From Candidatus Bathyarchaeota archaeon (GTDB lineage Archaea > Thermoproteota > Bathyarchaeia > 40CM-2-53-6): a stretch of 64,000 nt of DNA. Of this stretch, positions 34,316 through 42,065 are shown piece by piece. Where the stretch lies: positions 1-64,000 of the forward strand of contig VBBN01000006.1 of NCBI GenBank assembly GCA_005888735.1, written 5' to 3'. Both the position numbers and the translations under genes were made by a program. Positions within the stretch are counted from its first letter, which is position 1. The number at the start of each line of letters is the position of its first letter. Under the pieces are notes generated by a model. That model searched no databases. It saw only the letters and a list, made by a program, of their open reading frames with translations, and had not been told where the DNA came from.

Positions 34316-35794
34316 TTGATCCGGCAAATTTGTGACGTTGTCGCTTTGGCAGCGTCGTGCCTGGGACTGTACTTTATTGTTCGCATGAGAGCGACGTATT
34401 TCCTAGACTCACGTTTCTTCATGGCGATTGCCAACGTTGCTTTTGTAATCGTACTTGTTCAAGGTCTCGCCTCCGACTTGAGTGGCACGCCTTTCCCCTG
34501 GGCGCCGTATACAGTTCTTATTTTCCTTACCGCCGTGTCTGTTGGGTTCGCCAGTTTTCTATTGAAGAGCAACAGTGGGGTGAGCCCTGGACTTGGGGGG
34601 CTGGCCAAGTTATTGTCTAAGCCTCCCGCCAAATTTCTCGTGTTCGTCGCGATTGCTCTTGTGTGGATGGTCTCCGGATTAGCCCTTCAACCTTGGAGAG
34701 TGCACCAAGTTCAAACTTTCGACGGAATCACGTATTTCTATTCGTACGAAAGTTGGTACTTGCTTAGCAGCCTTGCTTTCTTGCTAGTGTTTCTTCTAAT
34801 TCCTGTGGCTACTTCATACGTGCAGTCTACAAGGATAGGAGACCCGACTGCTTCGAAGTCTGTGAGAATGATTAGCTTGTCTTGGGCTTCATTTGGCGTG
34901 GTGGCATTGTTCGAGGAGGTTGCCTCTGGGAGTCTGGCTCCCGTAGAACAAGGCATCGCTGCGCTGGCTAACGGCCTGCTTTTCATCCTGATCGCATTCG
35001 CCGTTAGGGAGCCCACCATTTTGAGCAGGATAATGAGCATTGGCGGCTTGGGTTCGGGGACAGCGCGTCCGTTGACCTCGAGCAAAATCCGGGCAGGCTC
35101 AACCAGATCTTTCGCCTTGGACTCGAAGCCGGTTGACCTCGCCCGGAAGAGCCTCTTTTCGACGATGTTGCGAATGAGACATGAGGAAATAGTAGGAAAG
35201 AGGCTACTTCTGGAATACGACCCCTCAGCCAGTTATGAACGGGTCGTGGAAAAATTTGCAGGAGAATTCGTTGCTAACCTTGAGCCTGTCGCGGTCTTCA
35301 CTAGCATAGGCAGCCCGGTGCATAGGGTCTTGCGAGGTCAGCGCGATGTCAAACTTTTCAGTTTCAGTACAAACACATCCACCCCTTCAAGGCAGTCTGA
35401 GACAGAGATTTTGTTACCTGAGAGAGACGCCTCTCTGCTGCTCGATGCTGTTGACAAGCTGCTTCAAGCTCACCATGGCCAAGAAGTCGGGATTGCCTTT
35501 GATGTCTTCACGGACTTGGTCCTGTTCAAAGGCTTCGAAAAGGCTTATGCCATCATATCCTCCGTCGCAGAAATGGCAGACGCACAATCTGCGACAACCC
35601 TGGTCTTGGTCAACAGTACGGCCTTGGAAGGTCGGGCTCTGAACGCGGTCAGGGGCCTCTTCACAGCATATTTGTCGTATGGCTTCGAAGGCCTCAGAGT
35701 AGTGAGGGCTTTTGGAGGGATTCCGGCGAGGACTAATGGAACCGATGGTGGTTCGATTGAAGACGGAACAGCAGCTAGCGGGGTCGAAGGTTGA
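34316..35794 (+). CDS. Membrane protein with C-terminal DUF835-like domain
   Basis: 492 residues. About 7-8 transmembrane helices occupy residues 1-240 (for example VVALAASCLGLYFIV, FVIVLVQGLA, FLVFVAIALVWMVSGLAL, LLSSLAFLLVFLLIPVA). The cytoplasmic part (about 280-480) resembles DUF835, a RecA-derived archaeal signalling domain: RLLLEYDPSASYERVV, then GIAFDVFTDLVLFKGFEKAYAI and TTLVLVNSTALEGRALNAV. The layout suggests a membrane sensor feeding the KaiC/TackOD1 set. TTG start. Its TGA stop overlaps the next start (TTGA). Confidence 0.75.
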   Translation: MIRQICDVVALAASCLGLYFIVRMRATYFLDSRFFMAIANVAFVIVLVQGLASDLSGTPFPWAPYTVLIFLTAVSVGFASFLLKSNSGVSPGLGGLAKLLSKPPAKFLVFVAIALVWMVSGLALQPWRVHQVQTFDGITYFYSYESWYLLSSLAFLLVFLLIPVATSYVQSTRIGDPTASKSVRMISLSWASFGVVALFEEVASGSLAPVEQGIAALANGLLFILIAFAVREPTILSRIMSIGGLGSGTARPLTSSKIRAGSTRSFALDSKPVDLARKSLFSTMLRMRHEEIVGKRLLLEYDPSASYERVVEKFAGEFVANLEPVAVFTSIGSPVHRVLRGQRDVKLFSFSTNTSTPSRQSETEILLPERDASLLLDAVDKLLQAHHGQEVGIAFDVFTDLVLFKGFEKAYAIISSVAEMADAQSATTLVLVNSTALEGRALNAVRGLFTAYLSYGFEGLRVVRAFGGIPARTNGTDGGSIEDGTAASGVEG

Positions 35795-36180
35795 CCTCCG
35801 TATCAAAGCCGTTCGGTCAGGTTCTTCTCGAGGCGATCGACGAGAGTCTCTCCGTCCTCGGAGATGAGCCTCGCCGGGCAATGTATCAGTACTTGGCCAC
35901 GATTAGCTCGCTTCAGAGAGAAGACATTCCGGAGAGGCTGGAAGACTTTGCACAAGGAATGAAGAAGGCGCTAGGTGGCGCATCTAACGTACTGCAGAAG
36001 ATTATCTTGAAAAAACTTTTCCAGAAAATCGGGTCAACTTTCAAGGAATCGCAAGACCTCGATCTGGTTGACTACGTAAAGGAGGCGGAGCGAAGATACG
36101 ATGTGCTCGCTGAGCATAGGTCCTCTCAAGAAGAGATTAAGGCCTCTGGGAGGTCAAAGAAGGGACAGATCTCCAGTTAG
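35791..36180 (+). CDS. NitrOD5-like helical signalling domain protein
   Basis: 129 residues. The helical core (FGQVLLEAIDESLSVLGDEPRRAMYQYLA, then IPERLEDFAQGMKKALGGASNVLQKIILKKLFQKIG) fits the NitrOD5-type output domain known from thaumarchaeal regulators, where it normally follows receiver domains. Here it is stand-alone and translationally coupled to the membrane-DUF835 protein. The charged C-terminal tail (VKEAERRYDVLAEHRSSQEE) could be coiled coil. It overlaps convergent pth2 by 27 nt. Confidence 0.65.
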   Translation: MTSVSKPFGQVLLEAIDESLSVLGDEPRRAMYQYLATISSLQREDIPERLEDFAQGMKKALGGASNVLQKIILKKLFQKIGSTFKESQDLDLVDYVKEAERRYDVLAEHRSSQEEIKASGRSKKGQISS

Positions 36181-36516
36181 AGAATCCAGAGAGGCTGCCG
36201 GGGCAGGTCCTATGCCGAGGCAGGTCGGGGAGCCCGGAGGGACCTGGGTTAAGCCCATGTCTCTTACGAGATAGACCGGGAGCCTAAGGGCTCGGGCCGC
36301 TTTCTCCAGCTTGGCAAGCTCGCCAAAGGTTGGAACCTTCAGAGCTACTTTGCGCTGCCCCTCATTGATCCAACCCTTCCACCATGGATAGTGGCCAGTT
36401 CTGGCTTCCTCAGCTGCGGCAACGGCTGCGTGGGAGCATTGAACAGCTATCTTGCCGCGACCCATCTTGAGGTCAAGACGGACCACCAAAGCCTGCTTGA
36501 ACTGTAGGTCTTCCAT
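36154..36516 (-). CDS. pth2: Peptidyl-tRNA hydrolase, Pth2 type
   Basis: Releases peptides from stalled peptidyl-tRNA. 120 residues, the normal size. Conserved features: KQALVVRLDLKMGRGKIAVQCSHAA near the N-terminus, KVALKVPTFGEL, and the final LVRDMGLTQVPPGSPTCLGIGPAP. The last residues are coded within the end of the convergent gene. Confidence 0.95.
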   Translation of the reverse strand: MEDLQFKQALVVRLDLKMGRGKIAVQCSHAAVAAAEEARTGHYPWWKGWINEGQRKVALKVPTFGELAKLEKAARALRLPVYLVRDMGLTQVPPGSPTCLGIGPAPAASLDSLTGDLSLL

Positions 36517-36583
36517 TTTCAGCAGCTGACGATGATGACGCTATTTAACCACCTAAGAGGACTCCAGGAGGAAGGGGGAGAGT

Positions 36584-37036
36584 GTGAAACACGCAACAGC
36601 TTGCGGGTTTGCGCTGTCTTCGATAGTCCACGCAACCGAGGATTCGACCAAAGTTTTGTCAGCTCTCTCGAATCTCTTTCCCCCTGGCTTCTCGAAGCGG
36701 TTCGAAATCACGACGGCTAAGGGGCATTTTGGTAACGAGATCAAGATTTTCAGCATGAAGGCCAGAGGCATCTCGCATGCAGAGTCCTTTCTGAAAAGCG
36801 TTTTAGGCCGACTTTCACGCGGCGATCGGCTATCGTTGCGAGAAGGATTTGATTTGCACTTGGATCACTCAGGAAGGTTGCATTTGAGGTTTGACAAGCA
36901 GGAGGCCTTCAATGGCCTTCTTGTGTTGGGAAGCAGAGACGCAATAAAGGCTGAGGTGTCTTTTGAGTCGAGGGGCACACCCTCCAGCCTGCTCCGGGAA
37001 AAGGTGGCGAGAGACCTGAAGGAGCTGCTCAGCTAG
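36584..37036 (+). CDS. RNA-binding protein, exosome-associated DUF54 type
   Basis: 150 residues of the COG1325 family, often located with exosome and proteasome genes. It has an alpha/beta pattern: FEITTAKGHFGNEIKIFSMK, then LSLREGFDLHLDHSGRLHLRFDKQEAF, and VARDLKELL at the end. The function of this family is not well established; RNA binding is suggested by structural similarity to L5-like domains. GTG start. It lies upstream of the proteasome/exosome cluster, as in other archaea. Confidence 0.75.
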   Translation: MKHATACGFALSSIVHATEDSTKVLSALSNLFPPGFSKRFEITTAKGHFGNEIKIFSMKARGISHAESFLKSVLGRLSRGDRLSLREGFDLHLDHSGRLHLRFDKQEAFNGLLVLGSRDAIKAEVSFESRGTPSSLLREKVARDLKELLS

Positions 37037-37071
37037 TCTCTAGGAGACGATTGGTATTGGGTCGCGAGTGC

Positions 37072-37080
37072 ATATTATTA
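37072..37080 (+). promoter_or_regulatory. TATA-like box before C/D-like RNA
   Basis: ATATTATTA lies about 25 bp upstream of position 37100, where the stem of the candidate RNA begins. There is no reading frame at this distance, which supports a separate RNA transcript. Confidence 0.4.
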
Positions 37081-37097
37081 GCCTAGAATAAGACTGT

Positions 37098-37180
37098 TGT
37101 TGCGGGGAATGACGACGCCAGTCCCAGTTTGACTTTTCCAAAAGGGATGATATCCTCTGCGACGGGCCGACCCCGCAAGT
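37098..37180 (+). ncRNA. Candidate C/D box guide RNA
   Basis: A perfect 8-bp terminal stem (TTGCGGGG 37100-37107 with CCCCGCAA 37171-37178) encloses a C-like box ATGACGA (37109-37115) and a D-like box CCGA (37167-37170), placed directly inside the stem. Internal D'-like TTGA (37129-37132) and C'-like ATGATAT (about 37147-37152) leave two guide-sized stretches of 13-14 nt. C and D boxes each differ by one base from consensus, so identity is uncertain. A TATA-like element precedes it. Confidence 0.45.
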
Positions 37181-37246
37181 CTCCTTGAAGCAGGAAAGGT
37201 TTTAGTACGCATCAAGCCATCGCGCCGCTTCAGCTAGGTGTAAGAA

Positions 37247-37996
37247 TTGTCAATGTTCGCCGTCCCCGGCGCTTACGACCGGGCAATAACAGTATTTTCG
37301 CCTGACGGAAGACTCTTCCAGGTGGAATATGCAAGCGAGACAGTCAAGAGAGGGGCAACTGTTCTAGGAATTGCGTGTCCGGAAGGAGTCATCTTAGCTG
37401 CTGAGGAAAGAGCCGGGTCCAAACTCCAAGATCTTTCATTCATGTGGAAGATTTTCCAAATCGACGAGCATGTTGGGACTGCCGTTGCAGGCTTGAGTTG
37501 CGATGCTCACATACTTGTAGACCAGGCAAGAATCTATGCTCAGAGCAACAAGCTCATGTACGATGAGCCAATTGACATAGAAATACTTACAAGGAGAATC
37601 GGTGAAATCAAACAACTCTACACGCAGCATGCGGGTGTTCGTCCCTTCGGTATCTCAATGCTGTTCGGAGGCGTCGACAAGAAAGGCAGCCGCCTATTCT
37701 GGACAGACCCCAGCGGGGCTTTCTTCGCGTATAGAGCATGGGCAATAGGCGCCGGAGGCGATGCCGCGAACGAGATTCTCGAGGCGGAGTACAGGGAAAA
37801 CCTAACACTCGACGAATCGATTCTTCTCGGTATGAAATGCATGACTAAGGTCCTGGAAGGAAAAGCCGAGCCGCAGAAGATTCGCGTCGCGCTCATTCCA
37901 AGGGAAACTGGAAAATTCCAGAAAATCCCCGTTGAAGAGGTTGACAAGTACCTGAAACGGTTGGACGCTGGGAGAAAGGCACCGGCTGGCAAATGA
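37247..37996 (+). CDS. psmA: Proteasome subunit alpha
   Basis: Non-catalytic outer-ring subunit of the 20S proteasome (249 residues). The N-terminal gate and alpha signature are YDRAITVFSPDGRLFQVEYA; also CPEGVILAAEERAGSKL, HVGTAVAGLSCDAHILVDQAR and GVRPFGISMLFGG. The TTG start at 37247 lies 6 nt after AGGTG; an ATG two codons later (37253) is an alternative. First gene of a superoperon. The next start overlaps its stop (ATGA). Confidence 0.95.
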   Translation: MSMFAVPGAYDRAITVFSPDGRLFQVEYASETVKRGATVLGIACPEGVILAAEERAGSKLQDLSFMWKIFQIDEHVGTAVAGLSCDAHILVDQARIYAQSNKLMYDEPIDIEILTRRIGEIKQLYTQHAGVRPFGISMLFGGVDKKGSRLFWTDPSGAFFAYRAWAIGAGGDAANEILEAEYRENLTLDESILLGMKCMTKVLEGKAEPQKIRVALIPRETGKFQKIPVEEVDKYLKRLDAGRKAPAGK

Positions 37997-38682
37997 GTGA
38001 CAAGTTCACAACAGCCAGACTGCAGAAAGCATCCGACCATTTCGAGATTCTAGTGAAACCACAACAGGCGCTAGACTACAAGTTAGGAAAACAGGTTCCA
38101 ATGTCCCAGGTCCTGATGATCGAGGAAATCTACTCAGACTCCAGCAAGGGCACCCGGGCCCCGACTGACAAACTGCAAAAGCACTTCGGGACCCTCGATC
38201 CAGTAAAAATCGCAGAAGAGATAATGAAGAGTGGCGAGCTTCAGCTGACCACTGACCAGAGACGGCAGCTCGTAGAGGAAAAGAGGAAACAGATAGTGGC
38301 ATTCATCTCTCGCAACTGCATCGACCCTCGTACGGGAGCTCCCTACCCTCCTCAGAGGGTCGAGAATGCCATGAGCCAAATTCGGTTCTCAATCGATCCC
38401 TATCGAAGTGGTGAGGAGCAGGCTAAGGCAGTCATCGAAGAACTCCGTCCCATAATCCCACTCAAAATGGAACAGATGCGAATCTCCGTCAAGGTCTTTC
38501 CTGAGCACGCTGCAAGAGCGTATAACGCGCTCAAAACCTTCGGCACAGTCAGCAGAGAAGACTGGCAGTCTGACGGGTCCCTTCTCGCGATTGTCGAGAT
38601 GCCCGCAGGAATGTACGGTTCCTTCATAGACCGACTCGGAAAGATGACCCAGGGAACCATTCAAGCGAAGATAATGACCTAG
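37993..38682 (+). CDS. sbds: Ribosome maturation protein SBDS homolog
   Basis: 229 residues in the three-domain layout of archaeal SBDS. The N-terminal FYSH domain contains FEILVKPQQALDYKLGK, EEIYSDSSKGTRAP, and FGTLDPVKIAEEI. Domain 2 has SRNCIDPRTGAPYPPQRVENAM, and the ferredoxin-like domain 3 follows. It helps release factor aIF6 from large subunits together with an EF-2-like GTPase. The ATG overlaps the psmA stop. Confidence 0.95.
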   Translation: MSDKFTTARLQKASDHFEILVKPQQALDYKLGKQVPMSQVLMIEEIYSDSSKGTRAPTDKLQKHFGTLDPVKIAEEIMKSGELQLTTDQRRQLVEEKRKQIVAFISRNCIDPRTGAPYPPQRVENAMSQIRFSIDPYRSGEEQAKAVIEELRPIIPLKMEQMRISVKVFPEHAARAYNALKTFGTVSREDWQSDGSLLAIVEMPAGMYGSFIDRLGKMTQGTIQAKIMT

Positions 38683-38694
38683 AGCCGTGGAATC

Positions 38695-39405
38695 TTGCTT
38701 CTAGCTGAACCCAAACATGTAGTGGCGCCCGGAGAGCTACTCGCAGAAGGTGACCATCTCCTCGGAGACAACGCCTATCGTATAGGAACCCAGATTTTCT
38801 CCGCGTGCGTCGGGCTGTTTGAAGTCGACGGAAACAGAGTGACCGTTGTCCCGCTCAAGGGTGGGTACATACCCAGGGTCGGCGACCTTGTCGCAGGGCG
38901 TGTCATCGACATCGGACTGTCCGGCTGGACGGTGGACATCCGATCACCGTACCTCGCAATGCTTCCTGCTTCTGAAACCCCAGGTCCGAGAGGGCCGCGA
39001 CGAAGGGACCTGTCGACAACATTTGACGTGGGAGACATGATGCTCTCGGAGGTTCTCGCGTTCGACCGGACGAGAGACCCGCTGTTAACCATAAAGGGTC
39101 CAGGTTTGGGAAAAATCTCGACAGGAAGAGTAGTGGAGATATCGGCGGCCAAGATTCCGCGATTAATCGGCCGGAAAGGCTCCATGATAAGCATGCTCAA
39201 GAATGAGACTGGTTGCCAGATTACTGTTGGACAGAACGGGATAGCTTTCGTATGGGGTAAGTCCCCTGAGAACGAGAGGCTCGCGGTAGAAGCCATATAC
39301 ATGGTCGAACGCGAAGCTCATACACGAGGCCTAACGGATAGGATTAGGGAAATGATAGCGAAATCAAACGTGGTAGGAGAAATTGCCAGAACCCAAACAG
39401 CCTGA
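38695..39405 (+). CDS. rrp4: Exosome RNA-binding subunit Rrp4
   Basis: 236-residue cap protein of the archaeal exosome. The N-terminal domain has [14 protein letters not shown]1 domain: [23 protein letters not shown] domain: [20 protein letters not shown], with [13 protein letters not shown] start, 12 nt after sbds. It overlaps rrp41 by 23 nt. Confidence 0.95.
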   Translation: MLLAEPKHVVAPGELLAEGDHLLGDNAYRIGTQIFSACVGLFEVDGNRVTVVPLKGGYIPRVGDLVAGRVIDIGLSGWTVDIRSPYLAMLPASETPGPRGPRRRDLSTTFDVGDMMLSEVLAFDRTRDPLLTIKGPGLGKISTGRVVEISAAKIPRLIGRKGSMISMLKNETGCQITVGQNGIAFVWGKSPENERLAVEAIYMVEREAHTRGLTDRIREMIAKSNVVGEIARTQTA

Positions 39406-40150
39406 GAAACTAATAGACGAGAAAGGGCTGCGGATCGACGGGCGCCGCCTCGACCAGCTCCGTCCAATAAAACTAGAAGTAGGGATACTAGACAAGGCAG
39501 ACGGCTCAGCGTATATTGAACAGGGAAAAAATAAGATCCTAGCCGCGGTTTACGGCCCCAGAGAAGCCCACCCCAAGCACATTGCTCTGCCTGAGAGAGC
39601 GGTAATTCGTTGCAGGTATCATATGGCTCCTTTCTCAGTGGACGAGCGAAAGTCGCCGGCCCCCTCAAGACGAGAGATGGAGCTCTCCAAAGTCATCAGA
39701 GAATCGCTGGAGCCTGTGGTACTTACCGAATTGTACCCGCGAACAATGATAGACTTGTTTGTCGAGATTCTCCAGTCTGACGGGGGTTCGAGGTGCGCTG
39801 GGATCACCGCGGCTTCCCTCGCCCTGGCGGACGCAGGCATTCCGATGCGCGAGATTGTTGCTGCCTGTGCCGTCGGGAAGATCGAGGGAAAACTGGCGCT
39901 AGATTTGTCAGATGCCGAGGACAAGTATGGTGAAGCAGACCTTCCGGTGGCACTCGTTCCAAATTCGAGCATGATTACCCTTCTCCAGATGGACGGTAGT
40001 CTCACGCCGAGCGAGTTTGAGAGGGGTCTCGGCATGGCTGTGGAAGCGTGCAAGGCAATTCATTCTATGCAGCGAGAGGCTTTGAAGAAGAAGTACCATG
40101 AAATAAAGGAGGTTGTGGAAGAGAAGGAAGAGAGCGAGGTCATCGCCTAG
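39383..40150 (+). CDS. rrp41: Exosome catalytic subunit Rrp41
   Basis: 255-residue RNase PH-type phosphorolytic exoribonuclease. Family motifs: [40 protein letters not shown], and [24 protein letters not shown], which carries phosphate and metal-binding residues. The C-terminus is a Lys/Glu-rich tail. TTG start inside rrp4; its TAG stop shares a base with the GTG of rrp42. Confidence 0.95.
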   Translation: MPEPKQPEKLIDEKGLRIDGRRLDQLRPIKLEVGILDKADGSAYIEQGKNKILAAVYGPREAHPKHIALPERAVIRCRYHMAPFSVDERKSPAPSRREMELSKVIRESLEPVVLTELYPRTMIDLFVEILQSDGGSRCAGITAASLALADAGIPMREIVAACAVGKIEGKLALDLSDAEDKYGEADLPVALVPNSSMITLLQMDGSLTPSEFERGLGMAVEACKAIHSMQREALKKKYHEIKEVVEEKEESEVIA

Positions 40151-40968
40151 TGTCCCATACCCCACAGCTCCCCCCCGTTGCAAAGCTGGAGCAGAAGACA
40201 ATTGTCGACATGATCTCAAGGGGAAAGAGAATTGACGAACGGAGCCCGGAAAGCTATCGTCCGATACAAATCCAAGTAGGACTTATCGAAAAAGCGAACG
40301 GCTCTGCACAGGTTCATCTCGGAAAGTCGAAAATCCTGGTCGGCGTCAAGGTTCAAACTGGAGAACCGTTCCCTGACACTCCTGACGAGGGAGTGCTTAC
40401 TGTAAACGTGGAGCTTGTCCCCCTTGCCTCGCCGTCGTTCGAGCCTGGACCCCCAAGCGAACAGGCGATAGAGCTCGCCAGGGTCGTTGACAGAGGAATC
40501 CGAGAGTCGAAAGCTATCGACGTAAAGTCGCTCGTTATCCAGAAGGGGAAAAAGGTCCAGGTCGTCTATGTGGACGTGTACGTTCTGGACCATGACGGGA
40601 ACCTTATCGACGCCTCGGCAATGGCCTCTCTCGCTGCCCTTGTCAACGCCAAGGTCTCGAAGATGGAGCTCAAAGGCGACGAGGTTGTAGCGAAGCCGGG
40701 CCACCATTCGCTTCCAGTGAACAATTATCCGATCGCAGTTACCTTCGCTAAGGTTGACAAGACAATACTTGTAGACCCATCTCTGGAAGAGGAACAGGTT
40801 ATGAGCGCACGCTTGACCGTTACAATCGACAAGAACGGCTCCATCTGTGCGATGCAGAAGGGTGGGCTCTCAGGGTTCAGCGTCGAGGAGCTCAAGAAGG
40901 CCGTAGGTCTGGCTGTCCAGAAGGCTGCTGAGAACAGGGCAAAGGTACTGGCGGTGGCGAAGGGCTAA
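40150..40968 (+). CDS. rrp42: Exosome subunit Rrp42
   Basis: 272-residue inactive RNase PH-type partner that forms the hexameric ring with Rrp41. Features: GKRIDERSPESYRPIQIQVG, SAQVHLGKSKILVGVK, and VDVYVLDHDGNLIDASAMAS, with the active-site positions altered as expected. Starts in a TAGTG overlap and ends in a TAATG overlap with rpl37ae. Confidence 0.95.
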   Translation: MSHTPQLPPVAKLEQKTIVDMISRGKRIDERSPESYRPIQIQVGLIEKANGSAQVHLGKSKILVGVKVQTGEPFPDTPDEGVLTVNVELVPLASPSFEPGPPSEQAIELARVVDRGIRESKAIDVKSLVIQKGKKVQVVYVDVYVLDHDGNLIDASAMASLAALVNAKVSKMELKGDEVVAKPGHHSLPVNNYPIAVTFAKVDKTILVDPSLEEEQVMSARLTVTIDKNGSICAMQKGGLSGFSVEELKKAVGLAVQKAAENRAKVLAVAKG

Positions 40969-41393
40969 TGGCCAAGCGACTTGGCCTTGGCGGAGGACTC
41001 GGAGCACGGTACGGAAGGTTTCCCCGAAGGCAGTATGTTGAGATTGTATCGGGGCTTCGTGCAAAGCATGAATGCCCAAGGTGCAAGTTTCGCACGGTCA
41101 AACGTTGGAGTGTAGGAGTTTGGCTTTGCAGAAAATGCGGTTTCAGGTTCGCGGGTGGAGCATATACACCGGTTACGAAACTGGGCCAGATCGCCGCGCG
41201 AGCTACCCGGGGTCAAATGAGCCCGTCAACCCTCTCAACAGAACTGGATGGTCTAAGAGGAGGAGCAAGAGTCGCAGTACAGGCGCCTGCACCGAAAAGA
41301 ACGCGTACCCGGCGGAAGAAAGCCGCTGAACCTGTCGAAACTCCGAAAGAGGAACCTCGTCCCGACGAGGCGGATGAAGCACAAGTTTCCTAG
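40968..41393 (+). CDS. rpl37ae: Ribosomal protein L37Ae with C-terminal extension
   Basis: The first about 75 residues are L37Ae (eL43): KRLGLGGGLGARYG, then a zinc ribbon (CPRCKF... WLCRKCGFRFAGGAYTP). The archaeal protein normally ends soon after. Here about 65 extra residues continue, first as helix (LGQIAARATRG), then basic (KRTRTRRKKAAE) and acidic (EEPRPDEADEAQ), probably disordered. It overlaps pcc1 by 20 nt. Confidence 0.9.
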   Translation: MAKRLGLGGGLGARYGRFPRRQYVEIVSGLRAKHECPRCKFRTVKRWSVGVWLCRKCGFRFAGGAYTPVTKLGQIAARATRGQMSPSTLSTELDGLRGGARVAVQAPAPKRTRTRRKKAAEPVETPKEEPRPDEADEAQVS

Positions 41394-41715
41394 GAAAACT
41401 AGCAAGTCACTCTCAGGAAGAGCCGTACTAGATGTACGCGTTGAACTTCCCAGCGCCAGAATAGCGGAGATCGTATCGTCCTCAATCAGCCCTGAAACGC
41501 ACCGGGCTAAAGGGATCCGCTCCGCGACGAGCATCCGCTCAAAGCGAAATGCCCTAGAGCTGGAAATACAAGCTCGCGACCTAGTTGCTCTGCGTGCCTC
41601 AGCCAACTCCTTCCTACGACTCGCTGCCGCAGCTTCGAGAACGATTGACACCGTTGCACCCTTTTATAGAGGCCGACACCGCCGAGCCGTGTCGAATCCA
41701 GGGACGTCAGTTTGA
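41374..41715 (+). CDS. pcc1: KEOPS subunit Pcc1
   Basis: 113 residues. The dimerising Pcc1 subunit links two KEOPS complexes and binds tRNA. The pattern is DVRVELPSARIAEIVSSSISPE, then SKRNALELEIQARDLVALRASANSFLRL, typical of the family. The N-terminal basic start overlaps rpl37ae, and the stop forms a TTGA overlap with the prefoldin gene. Its partners Kae1 and Bud32 are at 16.7-18.4 kb. Confidence 0.9.
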   Translation: MKHKFPRKTSKSLSGRAVLDVRVELPSARIAEIVSSSISPETHRAKGIRSATSIRSKRNALELEIQARDLVALRASANSFLRLAAAASRTIDTVAPFYRGRHRRAVSNPGTSV

Positions 41716-42053
41716 TACAGGAACAACTCTCACGGCTACAGCAACTCCAACAGACGCTTCAAGCCGTGGCAACGCAAAAACAACAGCTTGAGATCGAGGC
41801 GTCAGAAACAGACAAGGCCCTGGCTGAGCTGGAGAAAATGACCGATGACTCATCGGTCTACAAGAGCGTTGGAAGCCTGCTTCTCAAATCGGATAGGCAG
41901 ACCTTGCTAAAGGAGTTGAAGGAACGAAAGGAGCTCCTCGGTACGAGAATCACGGTTCTAGGGAGACAGGAGGACCGGACTAAGGAGAGAATGAAAGAGC
42001 TTCAAGAGAAGCTTCAGGAAAAACTGCGGCCTAGTACTGCTTCAGCCAACTGA
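41712..42053 (+). CDS. pfdB: Prefoldin subunit beta
   Basis: 113-residue coiled-coil chaperone subunit that carries unfolded proteins to the thermosome. Two long helices (LSRLQQLQQTLQAVATQKQQLE and RQTLLKELKERKELLGTRITVL) are joined by beta hairpins around SSVYKSVGSLLL. TTG start within the pcc1 stop. The TGA stop is followed, in the same frame, by the DHH phosphoesterase coding region. Confidence 0.92.
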   Translation: MIQEQLSRLQQLQQTLQAVATQKQQLEIEASETDKALAELEKMTDDSSVYKSVGSLLLKSDRQTLLKELKERKELLGTRITVLGRQEDRTKERMKELQEKLQEKLRPSTASAN

Positions 42054-42065
42054 GAGATTTCTCAA

